A model generated the notes under the pieces. The model saw only the letters and a program-made list of their open reading frames with translations. It did no database searches and was not told the origin of the DNA. A DNA stretch of 64,000 bases from Parasphingopyxis sp. CP4. GTDB lineage: Bacteria > Pseudomonadota > Alphaproteobacteria > Sphingomonadales > Sphingomonadaceae. Each line of letters opens with the position of its first letter. The first letter of the stretch is position 1. Below, piece after piece: positions 45,177 to 54,017 of this stretch. Made by a program: the position numbers and the translations under genes. The stretch spans positions 1,240,001-1,304,000 of the forward strand of contig NZ_CP051130.1 of the NCBI RefSeq assembly GCF_013378055.1, given 5' to 3'.

Positions 45177-45626
45177 ATGAGAATCGCCCTGTACCAGCCC
45201 GATATTGCCGGAAATGTGGGAACAATCCTGCGCACAGCCGCCTGTCTCGGCGTCGCGGTGGATATTATCGAGCCCTGCGGATTTCCGTTTTCCGACCGCA
45301 AGTTGAAGCGCGCTGGGATGGACTATGCCGCTGCTGCCAATGTGACTCGTCATGCCGACTGGGCTGCGTTCCACGAATCGCTACCCGGCAGGCTGGCGCT
45401 GTTGACCGTAACCGGCGGCACGGCCCTGCCTGCCGCCAAGTTTGAAAGCGATGATGTTTTGCTGCTGGGGTCAGAAAGTGCCGGAGTCCCTGAAGACGTC
45501 CATGCAGCGGCCGACCTGCGGGTCCGGATTCCCATGCGTGAGGGATTTCGCTCCTTGAATGTCGCCGTGGCTGCGGGCATCGCGGTCAGCGAAGCATTGA
45601 GGCAAAATGGAGAATGGCCGGAATGA
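45177..45626 (+). CDS. trmL: tRNA (cytidine/uridine-34-2'-O)-methyltransferase TrmL
   Basis: 149 residues, a short SPOUT enzyme. IALYQPDIAGNVGTILRTAACLG is the first motif; motifs 2 and 3 are DDVLLLGSESAGVP and IPMREGFRSLNVAVAAGIA, which form the knotted SAM site. It 2'-O-methylates the wobble base of some leucine tRNAs. The hemF start overlaps its stop by four bases. Confidence 0.93.
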   Translation: MRIALYQPDIAGNVGTILRTAACLGVAVDIIEPCGFPFSDRKLKRAGMDYAAAANVTRHADWAAFHESLPGRLALLTVTGGTALPAAKFESDDVLLLGSESAGVPEDVHAAADLRVRIPMREGFRSLNVAVAAGIAVSEALRQNGEWPE

Positions 45627-46477
45627 TCGAATTGGACGCCCAGCAACAGGCGGCGCGAACCACCTTTGAGACCCTGCGCGACCGGATCTGCGCGGAGTTT
45701 GAGGCGATCGAAAATGAAGCTGGCAGTGATGCCCGGTTTGAATATACGCCCTGGGACCGACCGGACGAAAGCGGCGCGCCGGGCGGTGGCGGTGTTCAGG
45801 GTCTGATCAAGGGCGAGGTTTTCGAGAAGGCCGGCGTCAATGTGTCGACGGTTGCCGGCCAGTTCAGCGAAGAATTCTCCAAGACCATTCACGGAGCCGA
45901 GACTGATCCGCGCTTTTTTGCCACGGGAATCAGCCTGGTTGCCCATATGGCGAACCCGCATGTGCCCGCCGTGCATATGAATTTGCGCTTCCTCAACACG
46001 ACCAAGCGCTGGTTTGGCGGTGGCGCGGATCTCAACCCGCCTATCCCGTACAAAGAAGATACCGATCTCTTTCATACCGCATTGTTGGAAGCCTGTGACG
46101 CTCACGAACCGGGCGATTATGAGCGGTTTTCGAAATGGGCCGATGACTATTTCTGGATTCCGCATCGCAATGTTGCCCGCGGCGTTGGTGGCATTTTCTT
46201 CGATCATCTCGAAATCGAGGATGAAGAAAGCTTCAACGCCCATCTCGCCTTTGCCGATCATGTCGGCGATGCCTTTCTCAAGGCCTTTCCAGCGCTGGTC
46301 CGGCAACGGATGCAGCAGGAGTTCACACCGGAAGACGAGCAGCAACAGCTGGAATGGCGCGGCCGCTATGCCGAGTTCAACCTGGTTTACGATCGCGGCA
46401 CATTGTTCGGCCTGAAAACCGGCGGCAATATCGACGCCATTCTGATGAGCCTGCCGCCCCGCGCGATATGGACATGA
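45623..46477 (+). CDS. hemF: Oxygen-dependent coproporphyrinogen III oxidase
   Basis: 284 residues. The HemF signature is RFLNTTKRWFGGGADLNPP, with FHTALLEACDAH and YFWIPHRNVARGVGGIFFDH also typical. It oxidatively decarboxylates coproporphyrinogen III in heme synthesis. I choose the ATG at 45623 (ATGA overlap with trmL, GGAG ten bases upstream); the ATG at 45614 is too close to that GGAG. It ends just inside the next gene. Confidence 0.95.
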   Translation: MIELDAQQQAARTTFETLRDRICAEFEAIENEAGSDARFEYTPWDRPDESGAPGGGGVQGLIKGEVFEKAGVNVSTVAGQFSEEFSKTIHGAETDPRFFATGISLVAHMANPHVPAVHMNLRFLNTTKRWFGGGADLNPPIPYKEDTDLFHTALLEACDAHEPGDYERFSKWADDYFWIPHRNVARGVGGIFFDHLEIEDEESFNAHLAFADHVGDAFLKAFPALVRQRMQQEFTPEDEQQQLEWRGRYAEFNLVYDRGTLFGLKTGGNIDAILMSLPPRAIWT

Positions 46478-47058
46478 CGCTGCACGACATACCCGCCGGT
46501 CATCTGGCTGAGGTCGTCACCTATCTCGACATGCGGGAGCGGCCCAAACCAGCGCCCATGCCGAGCGTGCCATTGTCGGTAAAAGCTTGGAAACCGATCG
46601 ATCTGGCGAAATACCGGATCTTGTTCGAGCGGGTTGGGGCACCCTGGCTCTGGTATTCGCGCCTGACGATGGCGGACGCTGAACTCGAAGCGATCCTCAA
46701 CCATGATGATGTGGATTTTTACGCCGTCGAAGATCGTCGCGGTATCGAGATCGGCATGATCGAGCTCGATTTCCGGGAAGAACGCCAGTGCGAAATCCAG
46801 TTTTTCGGGCTGGTCCCGGAACTGGCCAGTAAGGGCTATGGTCGCTGGCTGATGATGCAGACGCTGGAACGGGCCTGGCGCGCGGATGTCGAGCGGGTGC
46901 ATCTTCACACCTGTACGCTCGACCATCCGAACGCCCTCGCCTTCTACCAGAAAATGGGATTCGTGCCGCGTGGCCGGGCCGTCGAAACATTCCCCGATCC
47001 GCGCCTCGCCGGCATCCTGCCGCGCGACGCCGGACCGCACGTGCCGATATTGGAATGA
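46468..47058 (+). CDS. GNAT family N-acetyltransferase
   Basis: About 196 residues. The GNAT core shows RRGIEIGMIELDFREERQCE, FGLVPELASKGYGRWLMMQ (acetyl-CoA loop) and HTCTLDHPNALAFYQKMGFVP. The N-terminal 65 residues are a separate extension (DIPAGHLAEVVTYLDMRERP). Starts at 46468 or 46474 overlap the hemF end, the second as ATGA. The substrate is unknown; it may simply share the trmL-hemF transcript. Confidence 0.85.
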   Translation: MDMTLHDIPAGHLAEVVTYLDMRERPKPAPMPSVPLSVKAWKPIDLAKYRILFERVGAPWLWYSRLTMADAELEAILNHDDVDFYAVEDRRGIEIGMIELDFREERQCEIQFFGLVPELASKGYGRWLMMQTLERAWRADVERVHLHTCTLDHPNALAFYQKMGFVPRGRAVETFPDPRLAGILPRDAGPHVPILE

Positions 47059-47080
47059 CGGACTGTTAATGCGCACAATC

Positions 47081-47181
47081 TGTACTCCGGCGCAGGCCGG
47101 AGCCTAGGCCCACACGCGCCAATTGGTGTGTGGTTGATAATGGTGATGTCCGGACTGGGCTCCGGCCTGCGCCGGAGCACA
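47081..47181. repeat. Inverted pair of the GCTCCGGC...GCCGGAGC palindrome
   Basis: Two copies of the palindrome seen at 40048 lie in opposite orientation. The first, 47081-47104, reads TGTACTCCGGCGCAGGCCGG then AGCC; the second, 47157-47181, reads GGGCTCCGGCCTGCGCCGGA then GCACA. The 52-base spacer includes ACACGCGCCAATTGGTGTGT, a palindrome of its own. No gene is present. It is a BIME-like island between convergent genes. Confidence 0.75.
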
Positions 47182-47209
47182 ATGGGTGCGGCAGGACGCG
47201 GTGCTTAGC

Positions 47210-47962
47210 TCAGGAAAAGACTTCCGGCGTTCCTGATCCGGTTAGCTGCCGGTAGATCGTCACCGCCATCAAGGTGAAGACCGTCGTTCCGGCGGCGCCA
47301 ACAATTCCCGATATGACAGCGAGCAGCGAGCCTCCGGTTCCAGCTGGCGTTACATCCATGCCGACCATCGCAAACACCGTGGTGAACACCAGGGATACGG
47401 CAAGCGAGATCAGCAGAAACACGACCACCACGATCAACAGGAACGCAAAGATCGGCAGTGCATTACTGCGGGTAACGGCAAAGCTGCGTTGAATGGCCGT
47501 GAACGGATTGCGGATACCTTCGGTGATCGCAATGACTCCGATCGGCGCGAGCCGCACCGCGAGATAGATGCCAGGCACGATGAACAGCAATATGCCCGCA
47601 CCCACGATGATGTTGGTCAGGATATTGATCAGGAAATAGAATGGCAGGAATAATATCGCCGCCTTGATTGCTTCGCCCACCGTTGGGCGGTCTGCGGCCA
47701 TCACCAGCGTCCAGATCGCCAACTGACCGGCCATCTGGATCACGCTGGCAAGGATGATCAGCGGCAGATAGGGCTGCACAACGGCAACAATTGCATCAAG
47801 GCTGGACATGTCCGTGATCGCCGGCATGGTGAAGGACAGGACAAGTCCGGGAAGCAGGAAGAAAACGCCGGCAATTGCGATGAGCAGCTGCATATTGCTG
47901 CCCAGCATTTGGCGGACTTCATCCCAACCTGCGCTTGGGGAAAATCGAAGGGTATCAGCCAT
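47210..47962 (-). CDS. Polytopic membrane protein, unknown function
   Basis: 250 residues with six hydrophobic segments; the N terminus [19 protein letters not shown] is amphipathic. Motifs such as [40 protein letters not shown] and [16 protein letters not shown] resemble the membrane domain seen next to glycerophosphodiester phosphodiesterases (GPDPase_memb-like), but this is a loose match. Its role is unknown. It diverges from lipB, 75 bases away. Confidence 0.7.
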   Translation of the reverse strand: MADTLRFSPSAGWDEVRQMLGSNMQLLIAIAGVFFLLPGLVLSFTMPAITDMSSLDAIVAVVQPYLPLIILASVIQMAGQLAIWTLVMAADRPTVGEAIKAAILFLPFYFLINILTNIIVGAGILLFIVPGIYLAVRLAPIGVIAITEGIRNPFTAIQRSFAVTRSNALPIFAFLLIVVVVFLLISLAVSLVFTTVFAMVGMDVTPAGTGGSLLAVISGIVGAAGTTVFTLMAVTIYRQLTGSGTPEVFS

Positions 47963-48037
47963 GGCATCCTACATGCGTCCGGATTGGCCGACGCACAAGC
48001 CCTTGATCGCAGCCGGTTGCCCCCGCATCTAGGGCGC

Positions 48038-48700
48038 GTGACGGATTTGAGCGATATCGAATGGCGGGTTTCTCCCGGATTGACGGAGTATCCCGACGCG
48101 CTAGCCGAAATGGAAGCGCGGGCGGCCGCCATCCAGCAGGGCGAAGCGCGCGAGCTTATCTGGCTGCTCGAACATCCGCCGCTCTATACCGCCGGGACGA
48201 GCGCCGATCCGACCGAGCTGCTGTCAGGTGACAGATTTCCGGTGTTCACCGCCGGGCGCGGCGGGCGTTACACCTATCACGGGCCCGGGCAGCGGATTGT
48301 CTATGTGCTGCTCGATCTCACCAAATATGGCCGCGATGTCCGCCATTATGTCCATTCGCTCGAAGGCTGGGTCATCGATTGCCTTGCGGCGCTTGGGGTG
48401 CCGGCGCGGCGTGCAGAGGGGCGGATCGGCATCTGGACCGATGATGGCGATGCCGAAGCCAAGATCGGTGCGATCGGCGTGCGGATCCGGCGCTGGGTGA
48501 GCTTTCATGGCTTTGCGATCAATGTCGCGCCCGATTTGTCGCACTTTGACGGGATCGTGCCCTGCGGTATCTCGGAATATCCGGTAACAAGCCTGGAAAA
48601 GCTGGGCGGACCAGCGGCGATGAAAGGTGTCGACCAGGCCATCGAACAGACATTCAGCACCTTTATCGATACTCTCGCCGCCGATCCGATTGATAGTTGA
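48038..48700 (+). CDS. lipB: Lipoyl(octanoyl) transferase
   Basis: 220 residues. LipB features are [65 protein letters not shown] with the catalytic Lys, and the active Cys in [18 protein letters not shown]. It attaches octanoate from ACP to E2 domains and GcvH. I use the GTG at 48038 with AGGG just upstream; a TTG at 48047 is an alternative. It could serve the gcvH product of this window. Confidence 0.93.
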   Translation: MTDLSDIEWRVSPGLTEYPDALAEMEARAAAIQQGEARELIWLLEHPPLYTAGTSADPTELLSGDRFPVFTAGRGGRYTYHGPGQRIVYVLLDLTKYGRDVRHYVHSLEGWVIDCLAALGVPARRAEGRIGIWTDDGDAEAKIGAIGVRIRRWVSFHGFAINVAPDLSHFDGIVPCGISEYPVTSLEKLGGPAAMKGVDQAIEQTFSTFIDTLAADPIDS

Positions 48701-48775
48701 CCACGATAGCAAGCCGGATGATCTTGTGACCCGAAATCCGGGCCGCTATCCAGCATCGTGAAAAGGGAGACAGTG

Positions 48776-49153
48776 ATGCGTGTTTCAAAATCATTTCTGG
48801 GCGGAGTAACGGCAATCGTTGCGGCGCTTTCGTTGGCCGCTTGCGGCGGCGGTACCGAGACCGAGACCAGTGACGAGAATACCGCGGTAACTGATATCGA
48901 TCCTGGCGAAGGCGATGGGACGATCAACGATACAACGCTGATTGACGGTACGATCGGCGCTGAAGAAGCGATGGGCATGGAAAGTCGGATGCCGGCTGAT
49001 GCCGCAGATGCGCCGGCAGCACCGAGCGGATCAAATGATGAGGCCGGAGCAGAAACCGACGCACCAGCCGAACCGGATCCGGAACCAGAGGCCGAAGCAC
49101 CCGCGCCAGAACCCGAGGCGAGTGAGCCTGAAGAAACCGCAGCCGAGGAATAA
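48776..49153 (+). CDS. Small acidic lipoprotein, unknown
   Basis: 125 residues. The signal peptide ends in the lipobox L-A-A-C. The mature part has no hydrophobic core and is almost wholly Glu, Asp, Ala, Pro and Thr, ending in a Pro-Glu repeat (EPEPEAEAPAPEPEASEPEE). It is probably disordered and anchored to a membrane. No family is recognised. AAAGGGAG lies upstream of the ATG at 48776. Confidence 0.7.
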   Translation: MRVSKSFLGGVTAIVAALSLAACGGGTETETSDENTAVTDIDPGEGDGTINDTTLIDGTIGAEEAMGMESRMPADAADAPAAPSGSNDEAGAETDAPAEPDPEPEAEAPAPEPEASEPEETAAEE

Positions 49154-49263
49154 GCAGGGCTGGCAGCGGGACCAAGTGAGTCGCACCAGCGATGAATGGG
49201 TCCTGGCGACCTGACCCCGAGATCATGCTGACATATAAGGGCCCGGAGTGAAGGAGAGTATCA

Positions 49264-49911
49264 ATGCGTAGATTCGGCAAGATTCTGACAGCGGTTACGG
49301 CCTTTTTCGGCGTCACTGTCGCCATGCCTGCCTCAGCCCAGATATTCTTTTATCCGCCTGAACATGAAGGCCAGCCCGTCATGGGTGCAGAACCTGGACT
49401 TTTTGTTCCATCGATGGCCGATGGCCAGGCACCTGATATTCGCGCCAATCTCGTTTGGAATCTGCGCTCAAGCTTGAATGTTGCGGCCCTGAATTGTCAG
49501 TTCTGGCCGTCGGTAATGTCAGTTGACAACTATAATGCGATCCTGACCCACCATTCGGATGAACTCAACGAAGCCTATGAAGGATTGAAAGCCTATTTCC
49601 GTCGGACGCAAGGTCGCCGTTGGCAGTCCGTGATGGATGAATATACGACGACCATGTATCAAAGCTATGTGCGTGTGGGTTCGCAACGCAGCTTCTGCCA
49701 CTCGGCCGCCGAGATCGCGCGCGACGCTCTGGCTCGGCCGAAAGGGCAATTGTACCTGACTGCGCAAACCAGAATGCGCCAGATGCGCAACAGCCTGGTA
49801 TCCTATTCGGATGCGATAATGCCCTATCATGCGCCTGTTCCATTGCCGCCCCTGCTGCGGCTGGATGAGCGATGCTGGCGCGGTAGCAGTTACAACACGC
49901 GGCGCTGCTAA
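49264..49911 (+). CDS. Exported protein of unknown function
   Basis: 215 residues. A signal peptide ends at PASAQ; the mature protein has a helix-rich middle (HHSDELNEAYEGLKAYFRRT, GRRWQSVMDEYTTTMYQSYV) and four cysteines (NCQFWP, SFCHSA, ERCWRG and the terminal RRC), which suggests disulfides. I do not recognise the family. It begins after about 110 non-coding bases and is followed by the KpsC-like gene 38 bases on, so it may belong to the envelope group of 48.8-52 kb. Confidence 0.72.
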   Translation: MRRFGKILTAVTAFFGVTVAMPASAQIFFYPPEHEGQPVMGAEPGLFVPSMADGQAPDIRANLVWNLRSSLNVAALNCQFWPSVMSVDNYNAILTHHSDELNEAYEGLKAYFRRTQGRRWQSVMDEYTTTMYQSYVRVGSQRSFCHSAAEIARDALARPKGQLYLTAQTRMRQMRNSLVSYSDAIMPYHAPVPLPPLLRLDERCWRGSSYNTRRC

Positions 49912-49949
49912 CCTTGCCAAAATCATCGGGGGCTTGCATTTCGCCCCCA

Positions 49950-52013
49950 ATGGCTGATCCCGTTCATTATCGCATTGGCGCGCATCACCTGCTTGTGCCG
50001 GGACGTGGCGTTGCAGCTATCCGCAATCTTGAAGCGTTTCTGCCTGAGGTAGAATCGATAGAGAGACGCGGCTCACCGACATCTCGTGCCGATGCAGTGG
50101 CCGGCTGGGGATACAAGCCAACAGCAAAGCGCGCGCGCGCGATCGCTGAGAGTAAAGCCCTGCCCTATATTGCCTTGGAGGATGGTTTCTTGCGCTCCAT
50201 TGGTCTGGGCGAAGCTGGCGCACCGCCGCTCAGCCTCGTGGCAGACGATGTTGGAATCTATTATGATGCCCGCAAACCTTCGCGTGTCGAGTTATTGCTC
50301 GAAGAAGGAGGGTGGCAGACGCCCGAGCTGCTGGATCGCGCCCGCGCGGCAATGGAACGGATTGTTGAAACTGGCCTCAGCAAAACCAACAGCGCTCCCA
50401 GGCTGGATGATCGCTTGCTCCCAGCAACTGACCAAAAACGCGTGCTGGTCGTCGATCAGACACTTGGCGATGTTGCGATTGAGGCCGGTCTTGCTGACAC
50501 GGCTCGATTTGCCGAAATGCTGGCGGTGGCGAAGCGGGACGAGCCAGACGCGGAGATCATTGTCAGACGCCATCCTGCGGTTGCCGCTGGCCTGAAAAAG
50601 GGGTGCATCCCGACGGACGCTCTAGAGGGTGTGACGCTGCTGGACACCGAAGCGCGCGCCGCCGACATTCTGGCGCAGGTCGACAGCGTCTATTGCGTGA
50701 CGAGCCTGATGGGATTCGAAGCGCTCATTGCCGGAAAGCCAGTGCGATGCTTCGGGATGCCATTCTACGCAGGTTGGGGAGCGACGCGCGACGAGATAGG
50801 TTGTGACCGTCGCTCAGCGCAACGATCTGTGGTGGAGATATTTGCCGCCGCCTGCCTTCTCTACTCCCGCTATGTCGACCCGATAAGCGGAGCATCCACG
50901 ACCCTTGAAGCCACAATCGATCGCCTCATTGACTGGCGTCGAATTGCAGATCGAAATGCAGGCCATTTTTCCGCGACGGGTTTCACACCATGGAAACGGG
51001 CGGCGGTTCGAAACATGTTGGCGGCACCGAGAAACTCAGTGCGCTTTCATCGATCCGTCGCCGCGGCCCAACGCGATGCCGAGGCCAACACCGGCAAGAC
51101 CCTGATCTGGTCCGGCAAGGAAGATACCGCCAAGCGCGATCAGCTTCGCGGAGGATCAGCACCGGTTTGGCGAATGGAGGACGGATTTCTGCGGTCGCGC
51201 GGGCTCGGCTCCGACTTCCACCTCCCCGCATCGATCGTTATCGATGACCGGGGGATGTATTTTGACCGGCATGACAGTTCGCGGCTGGAAATGATCCTCG
51301 AACACCATGACATGCCGAATGATCTGCTCAATCGGTCGAAACTGTTGCGCGAGATGCTCGTAGCTGCCGGTATCAGCAAGTATAATGTGGGCGGCGCCGC
51401 AGAAATCGACGCTCCCAAAGGCAAGGAAAGAATTCTTGTCGTCGGGCAGGTCGAAGATGATCGTTCAATTGAACGCGGCACTGCCGACATCAAAACAAAT
51501 CTCGGCCTGTTGAAGGCGGTTCGCGCTGACAATCCAGACGCCCATATCGTCTACAAGCCGCATCCCGATGTGGAAACGGGCAACCGTGCCGGGCGTATCG
51601 ATCCGGCAACCAGCGATGCTGTCGCGGATCAAACGGTTCGCCATGCGAATATCGATACCTGTATTGCAGCCTGCGACAGCCTTGCCACGATGACATCGCT
51701 TGCCGGTTTCGAAGCTCTGATGCGCGGCAAGAAGGTTATGGCGTATGGCGGACCTTTTTACGCCGGTTGGGGGCTGACTGAAGATCGCCTGTCATTCGAC
51801 CGCCGCTCGCGAAACTTGTCATTGGACGCATTGGTAGCGGGTACTTTGATACTGTACCCGCGATACATCCATCCACCGACCGGACTGCCCTGCACACCGG
51901 AGGAGATTGTCGGATGGCTAGCAGAAGATGCGCCTGATCCGGGGCATAAAAGATTGCGCTGGATACGCGCGCTCTGGAATAGCATCAGCGGTGCAAAACC
52001 GGTCCGCTATTAG
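49950..52013 (+). CDS. kpsC: Capsular polysaccharide biosynthesis protein, KpsC-like beta-Kdo transferase
   Basis: 687 residues made of two homologous modules. The first carries GWGYKPTAKRARAIA, LPYIALEDGFLRSIGLGEAG and FYAGWGATRDEI; the second carries TLIWSGKEDT, WRMEDGFLRSRGLGSDFHLP, VYKPHPDVETGNR and FYAGWGLTEDRLSFDRRSR. KpsC builds the poly-Kdo linker on a phosphatidylglycerol for group 2 capsules with two Kdo transferase modules (GT99 and GT107). No kpsS, kpsF or capsule export genes lie nearby. The ATG at 49950 gives a normal N terminus (MADPVHYRIG); a TTG at 49914 is possible. Confidence 0.85.
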   Translation: MADPVHYRIGAHHLLVPGRGVAAIRNLEAFLPEVESIERRGSPTSRADAVAGWGYKPTAKRARAIAESKALPYIALEDGFLRSIGLGEAGAPPLSLVADDVGIYYDARKPSRVELLLEEGGWQTPELLDRARAAMERIVETGLSKTNSAPRLDDRLLPATDQKRVLVVDQTLGDVAIEAGLADTARFAEMLAVAKRDEPDAEIIVRRHPAVAAGLKKGCIPTDALEGVTLLDTEARAADILAQVDSVYCVTSLMGFEALIAGKPVRCFGMPFYAGWGATRDEIGCDRRSAQRSVVEIFAAACLLYSRYVDPISGASTTLEATIDRLIDWRRIADRNAGHFSATGFTPWKRAAVRNMLAAPRNSVRFHRSVAAAQRDAEANTGKTLIWSGKEDTAKRDQLRGGSAPVWRMEDGFLRSRGLGSDFHLPASIVIDDRGMYFDRHDSSRLEMILEHHDMPNDLLNRSKLLREMLVAAGISKYNVGGAAEIDAPKGKERILVVGQVEDDRSIERGTADIKTNLGLLKAVRADNPDAHIVYKPHPDVETGNRAGRIDPATSDAVADQTVRHANIDTCIAACDSLATMTSLAGFEALMRGKKVMAYGGPFYAGWGLTEDRLSFDRRSRNLSLDALVAGTLILYPRYIHPPTGLPCTPEEIVGWLAEDAPDPGHKRLRWIRALWNSISGAKPVRY

Positions 52014-52016
52014 CGC

Positions 52017-52649
52017 TTAGGGAATCCCCAGCATCTTGTGAGTTTGCAGTGTCAGCCGCCATTTCGGGTGGTCCTGCACATAGGCCATTGCTGCCTGCAT
52101 CGCGGCTTCACCATTCTCGCAATCCATTGGTTGGATGAGAAAATTCGGGAAATCCCAAGCGAGAAAATCGTCCGGCTCAACACCGTTTTGCGGCCACACT
52201 AGCTTGAGCTCATCCCCGCTGCGTTGAATAACATCGCTACCCGCCTTTGGGCTGATGCAAAGCCAGTCGATACCGTCAGGAGCAGCAATGGTACCATTGC
52301 TCTCGACCGCGATTTCAAAACCCGCACTGTGCAACGCTTCGATCAAAGGCGCATCGAGCTGCAGCAACGGCTCTCCCCCGGTGCAAACGATATAGGCCTC
52401 GGTGCGATCCTCGCCCCAGAGCTCGGCGGCCTTGTCCGCTACGGCCGCAGCATCCGAATATCGCGCGCCATTCTCTCCATCCGTGCCGACAAATTCGGTA
52501 TCGCAAAACTGGCAGACCGCCGTTGCGCGATCCTGCTCACGCCCGGTCCACAGATTGCACCCGGCAAAGCGCAAGAAGACAGCGCGTCGCCCGGCCTGAA
52601 CCCCTTCGCCTTGGAGCGTAAGGAACATCTCTTTGACGGCGTAGCTCAT
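52017..52649 (-). CDS. queE: 7-carboxy-7-deazaguanine synthase
   Basis: 210 residues. The radical-SAM cluster motif is the QueE-type C-x14-C-x2-C (CNLWTGREQ ... VCQFC), and [21 protein letters not shown] and [16 protein letters not shown] (given in outline) complete it. It converts CPH4 to CDG in queuosine synthesis. The start overlaps the queC stop by four bases. It converges on the kpsC-like gene with three bases between. Confidence 0.94.
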   Translation of the reverse strand: MSYAVKEMFLTLQGEGVQAGRRAVFLRFAGCNLWTGREQDRATAVCQFCDTEFVGTDGENGARYSDAAAVADKAAELWGEDRTEAYIVCTGGEPLLQLDAPLIEALHSAGFEIAVESNGTIAAPDGIDWLCISPKAGSDVIQRSGDELKLVWPQNGVEPDDFLAWDFPNFLIQPMDCENGEAAMQAAMAYVQDHPKWRLTLQTHKMLGIP

Positions 52650-53338
52650 GGCTGCGCGGCGTATGTGGTTGGATCGACAAGTCCGGCTTCGGCAAAACCC
52701 TTGGTCCGCAAGCGGCAACTGTCACATAATCCGCAATGCAAGCCCTCCGGGGTCGGATCGTAGCAGGACCAGCTCATTCCGGCATCGAGACCGAGGCGAT
52801 TGGCCTCCGCGGCAATGTCCGCCTTGCTCATATCGATGAGCGGGGTCTGGATGCTGAAGCGATCCCCTTCAACGCCGGCCTTGGTCGCCAGGTTCGCCAT
52901 TGTCTCGAAACTTTCGATAAAGTCAGGGCGACAGTCCGGGTAGCCGGAATAGTCGAGTGCATTCACGCCGATAAATATATCCCGCGCATCCACTACCTCA
53001 GCCCAGCCGAGGCACAGCGACAGGAAAATGGTGTTGCGCGCCGGGACATAGGTGATCGGAATGTCATCTCCGACGCCCTCTTTCGGCACATCGATATCGG
53101 CGGTCAGCGCAGAACCACCAAATTGCGATAGATCGAGCGGCAGGACGATATGGCGCTCAACATCGAGCGCTGCTGCGACCCGAGCAGCCGCGTCCAGTTC
53201 GATCCGGTGTCGTTGGTTATAGTCAATCGTCAAGGCAAACAGGCGATAGCCAGCCTCGCGCGCCAATCCGCCCGTGACCATGGAATCAAGCCCGCCCGAA
53301 AGGAGCAAGACCGCATATTTGTCGCCTTTATCTGCCAT
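52646..53338 (-). CDS. queC: 7-cyano-7-deazaguanine synthase
   Basis: 230 residues. The PP-loop motif is [11 protein letters not shown], followed by [18 protein letters not shown], and a zinc site from four Cys in [20 protein letters not shown]. It forms preQ0 from CDG, ammonia and ATP. Together with queE it covers the middle of the queuosine pathway; queD is not in the window. Confidence 0.95.
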   Translation of the reverse strand: MADKGDKYAVLLLSGGLDSMVTGGLAREAGYRLFALTIDYNQRHRIELDAAARVAAALDVERHIVLPLDLSQFGGSALTADIDVPKEGVGDDIPITYVPARNTIFLSLCLGWAEVVDARDIFIGVNALDYSGYPDCRPDFIESFETMANLATKAGVEGDRFSIQTPLIDMSKADIAAEANRLGLDAGMSWSCYDPTPEGLHCGLCDSCRLRTKGFAEAGLVDPTTYAAQP

Positions 53339-53349
53339 CGGCGTCGCAG

Positions 53350-53466
53350 CTATGCCTGTCCGCTGCCCCGTGCAAGCTTTCGCGCAAATAAAAGACCGCC
53401 CAAAAGGGCGGCCAGGATTGGGCCAAAGGCCCAGCTAGGGAGGAAATTGCGCCCATGAGCGCGCAT
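53350..53466 (-). CDS. Candidate 38-residue single-helix membrane microprotein
   Basis: An ATG at 53466 opens 38 codons ending in [23 protein letters not shown] then [18 protein letters not shown]. Residues 8-27 form a plausible membrane helix flanked by basic residues on both sides. No strong ribosome binding site is seen (GGAT about 12 bases upstream). The codons for the LAALLGGLL segment also form the GC-rich hairpin listed next, so the open frame may be accidental. Confidence 0.35.
   Translation of the reverse strand: MRAHGRNFLPSWAFGPILAALLGGLLFARKLARGSGQA
53386..53413 (-). terminator. Rho-independent terminator behind the 53.9-kb gene
   Basis: On the minus strand GGCCGCCC, loop TTTT, GGGCGGTC (one mismatch near the base) is followed by TTTTATTT. 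It follows the exported-protein gene at 53520-53924 on the same strand after about 105 bases. A second hairpin, TGGGCC-TTT-GGCCCA at 53419-53433, precedes it. It also lies within a possible microprotein frame. Confidence 0.6.
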
Positions 53467-53519
53467 GCAGCTTTTTATCCAAACATGGTAAATAGCCGGT
53501 TAACGACCGAGAAAAGTTG

Positions 53520-53924
53520 CTAGCTGCATTCCCCGACCCGGCGCGCTTCGTAACTGGAATTGAACGGACTTCCGCCATCAATCCCCTGGGTACTGATACG
53601 CACAAGACGTGGCGTTTCGACCGATACGGACGTTTGGCCCCAACCGGACCCCGTACATTCATATCGCACCGTTACCGAACGCCCATCTTCGCTGAGGACA
53701 CGGCGCGGACACATCTGACCGGGATGGCGGATTTGCAGCAAACGCGCAGGATTGCGGACGCAGATTTGGCTGCGAGCGCCGGACCGACCAAGGTCGCGCA
53801 ATTCCCAGCTGCCGCTCTGTACGCCGGCAATTGCCGCGGGAGCCTGCGCAACGCTAGGCGTCGCGAGCAGGAAAATCGCTGCCGCACCCGTAAGGATAGG
53901 CTTTATCCGATGAAATCGGCGCAT
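53520..53924 (-). CDS. Exported protein of unknown function (DUF3617-like?)
   Basis: 134 residues. A signal peptide (HRIKPILTGAAAIFLLATPSVAQ) is followed by a small domain with GSWELRDLG, ARSQICVRNPARLLQIRHPG, CPRRVLSEDGRSVTVRYECTG and a final EARRVGEC. The G-x-WE start and spaced Cys pattern recall DUF3617 proteins of sphingomonads, but the match is weak. The ATG at 53924 has GGGAG five bases upstream. Flanks are AT-rich. Confidence 0.6.
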   Translation of the reverse strand: MRRFHRIKPILTGAAAIFLLATPSVAQAPAAIAGVQSGSWELRDLGRSGARSQICVRNPARLLQIRHPGQMCPRRVLSEDGRSVTVRYECTGSGWGQTSVSVETPRLVRISTQGIDGGSPFNSSYEARRVGECS

Positions 53925-54017
53925 GTTCACTCCCAAAAGCGGATAGCAGCATTTCGCTATCACGGCCTCTATATAGGGAAAACAAGGTGAACCAACCCTG
54001 AAACTACTATATTTACT

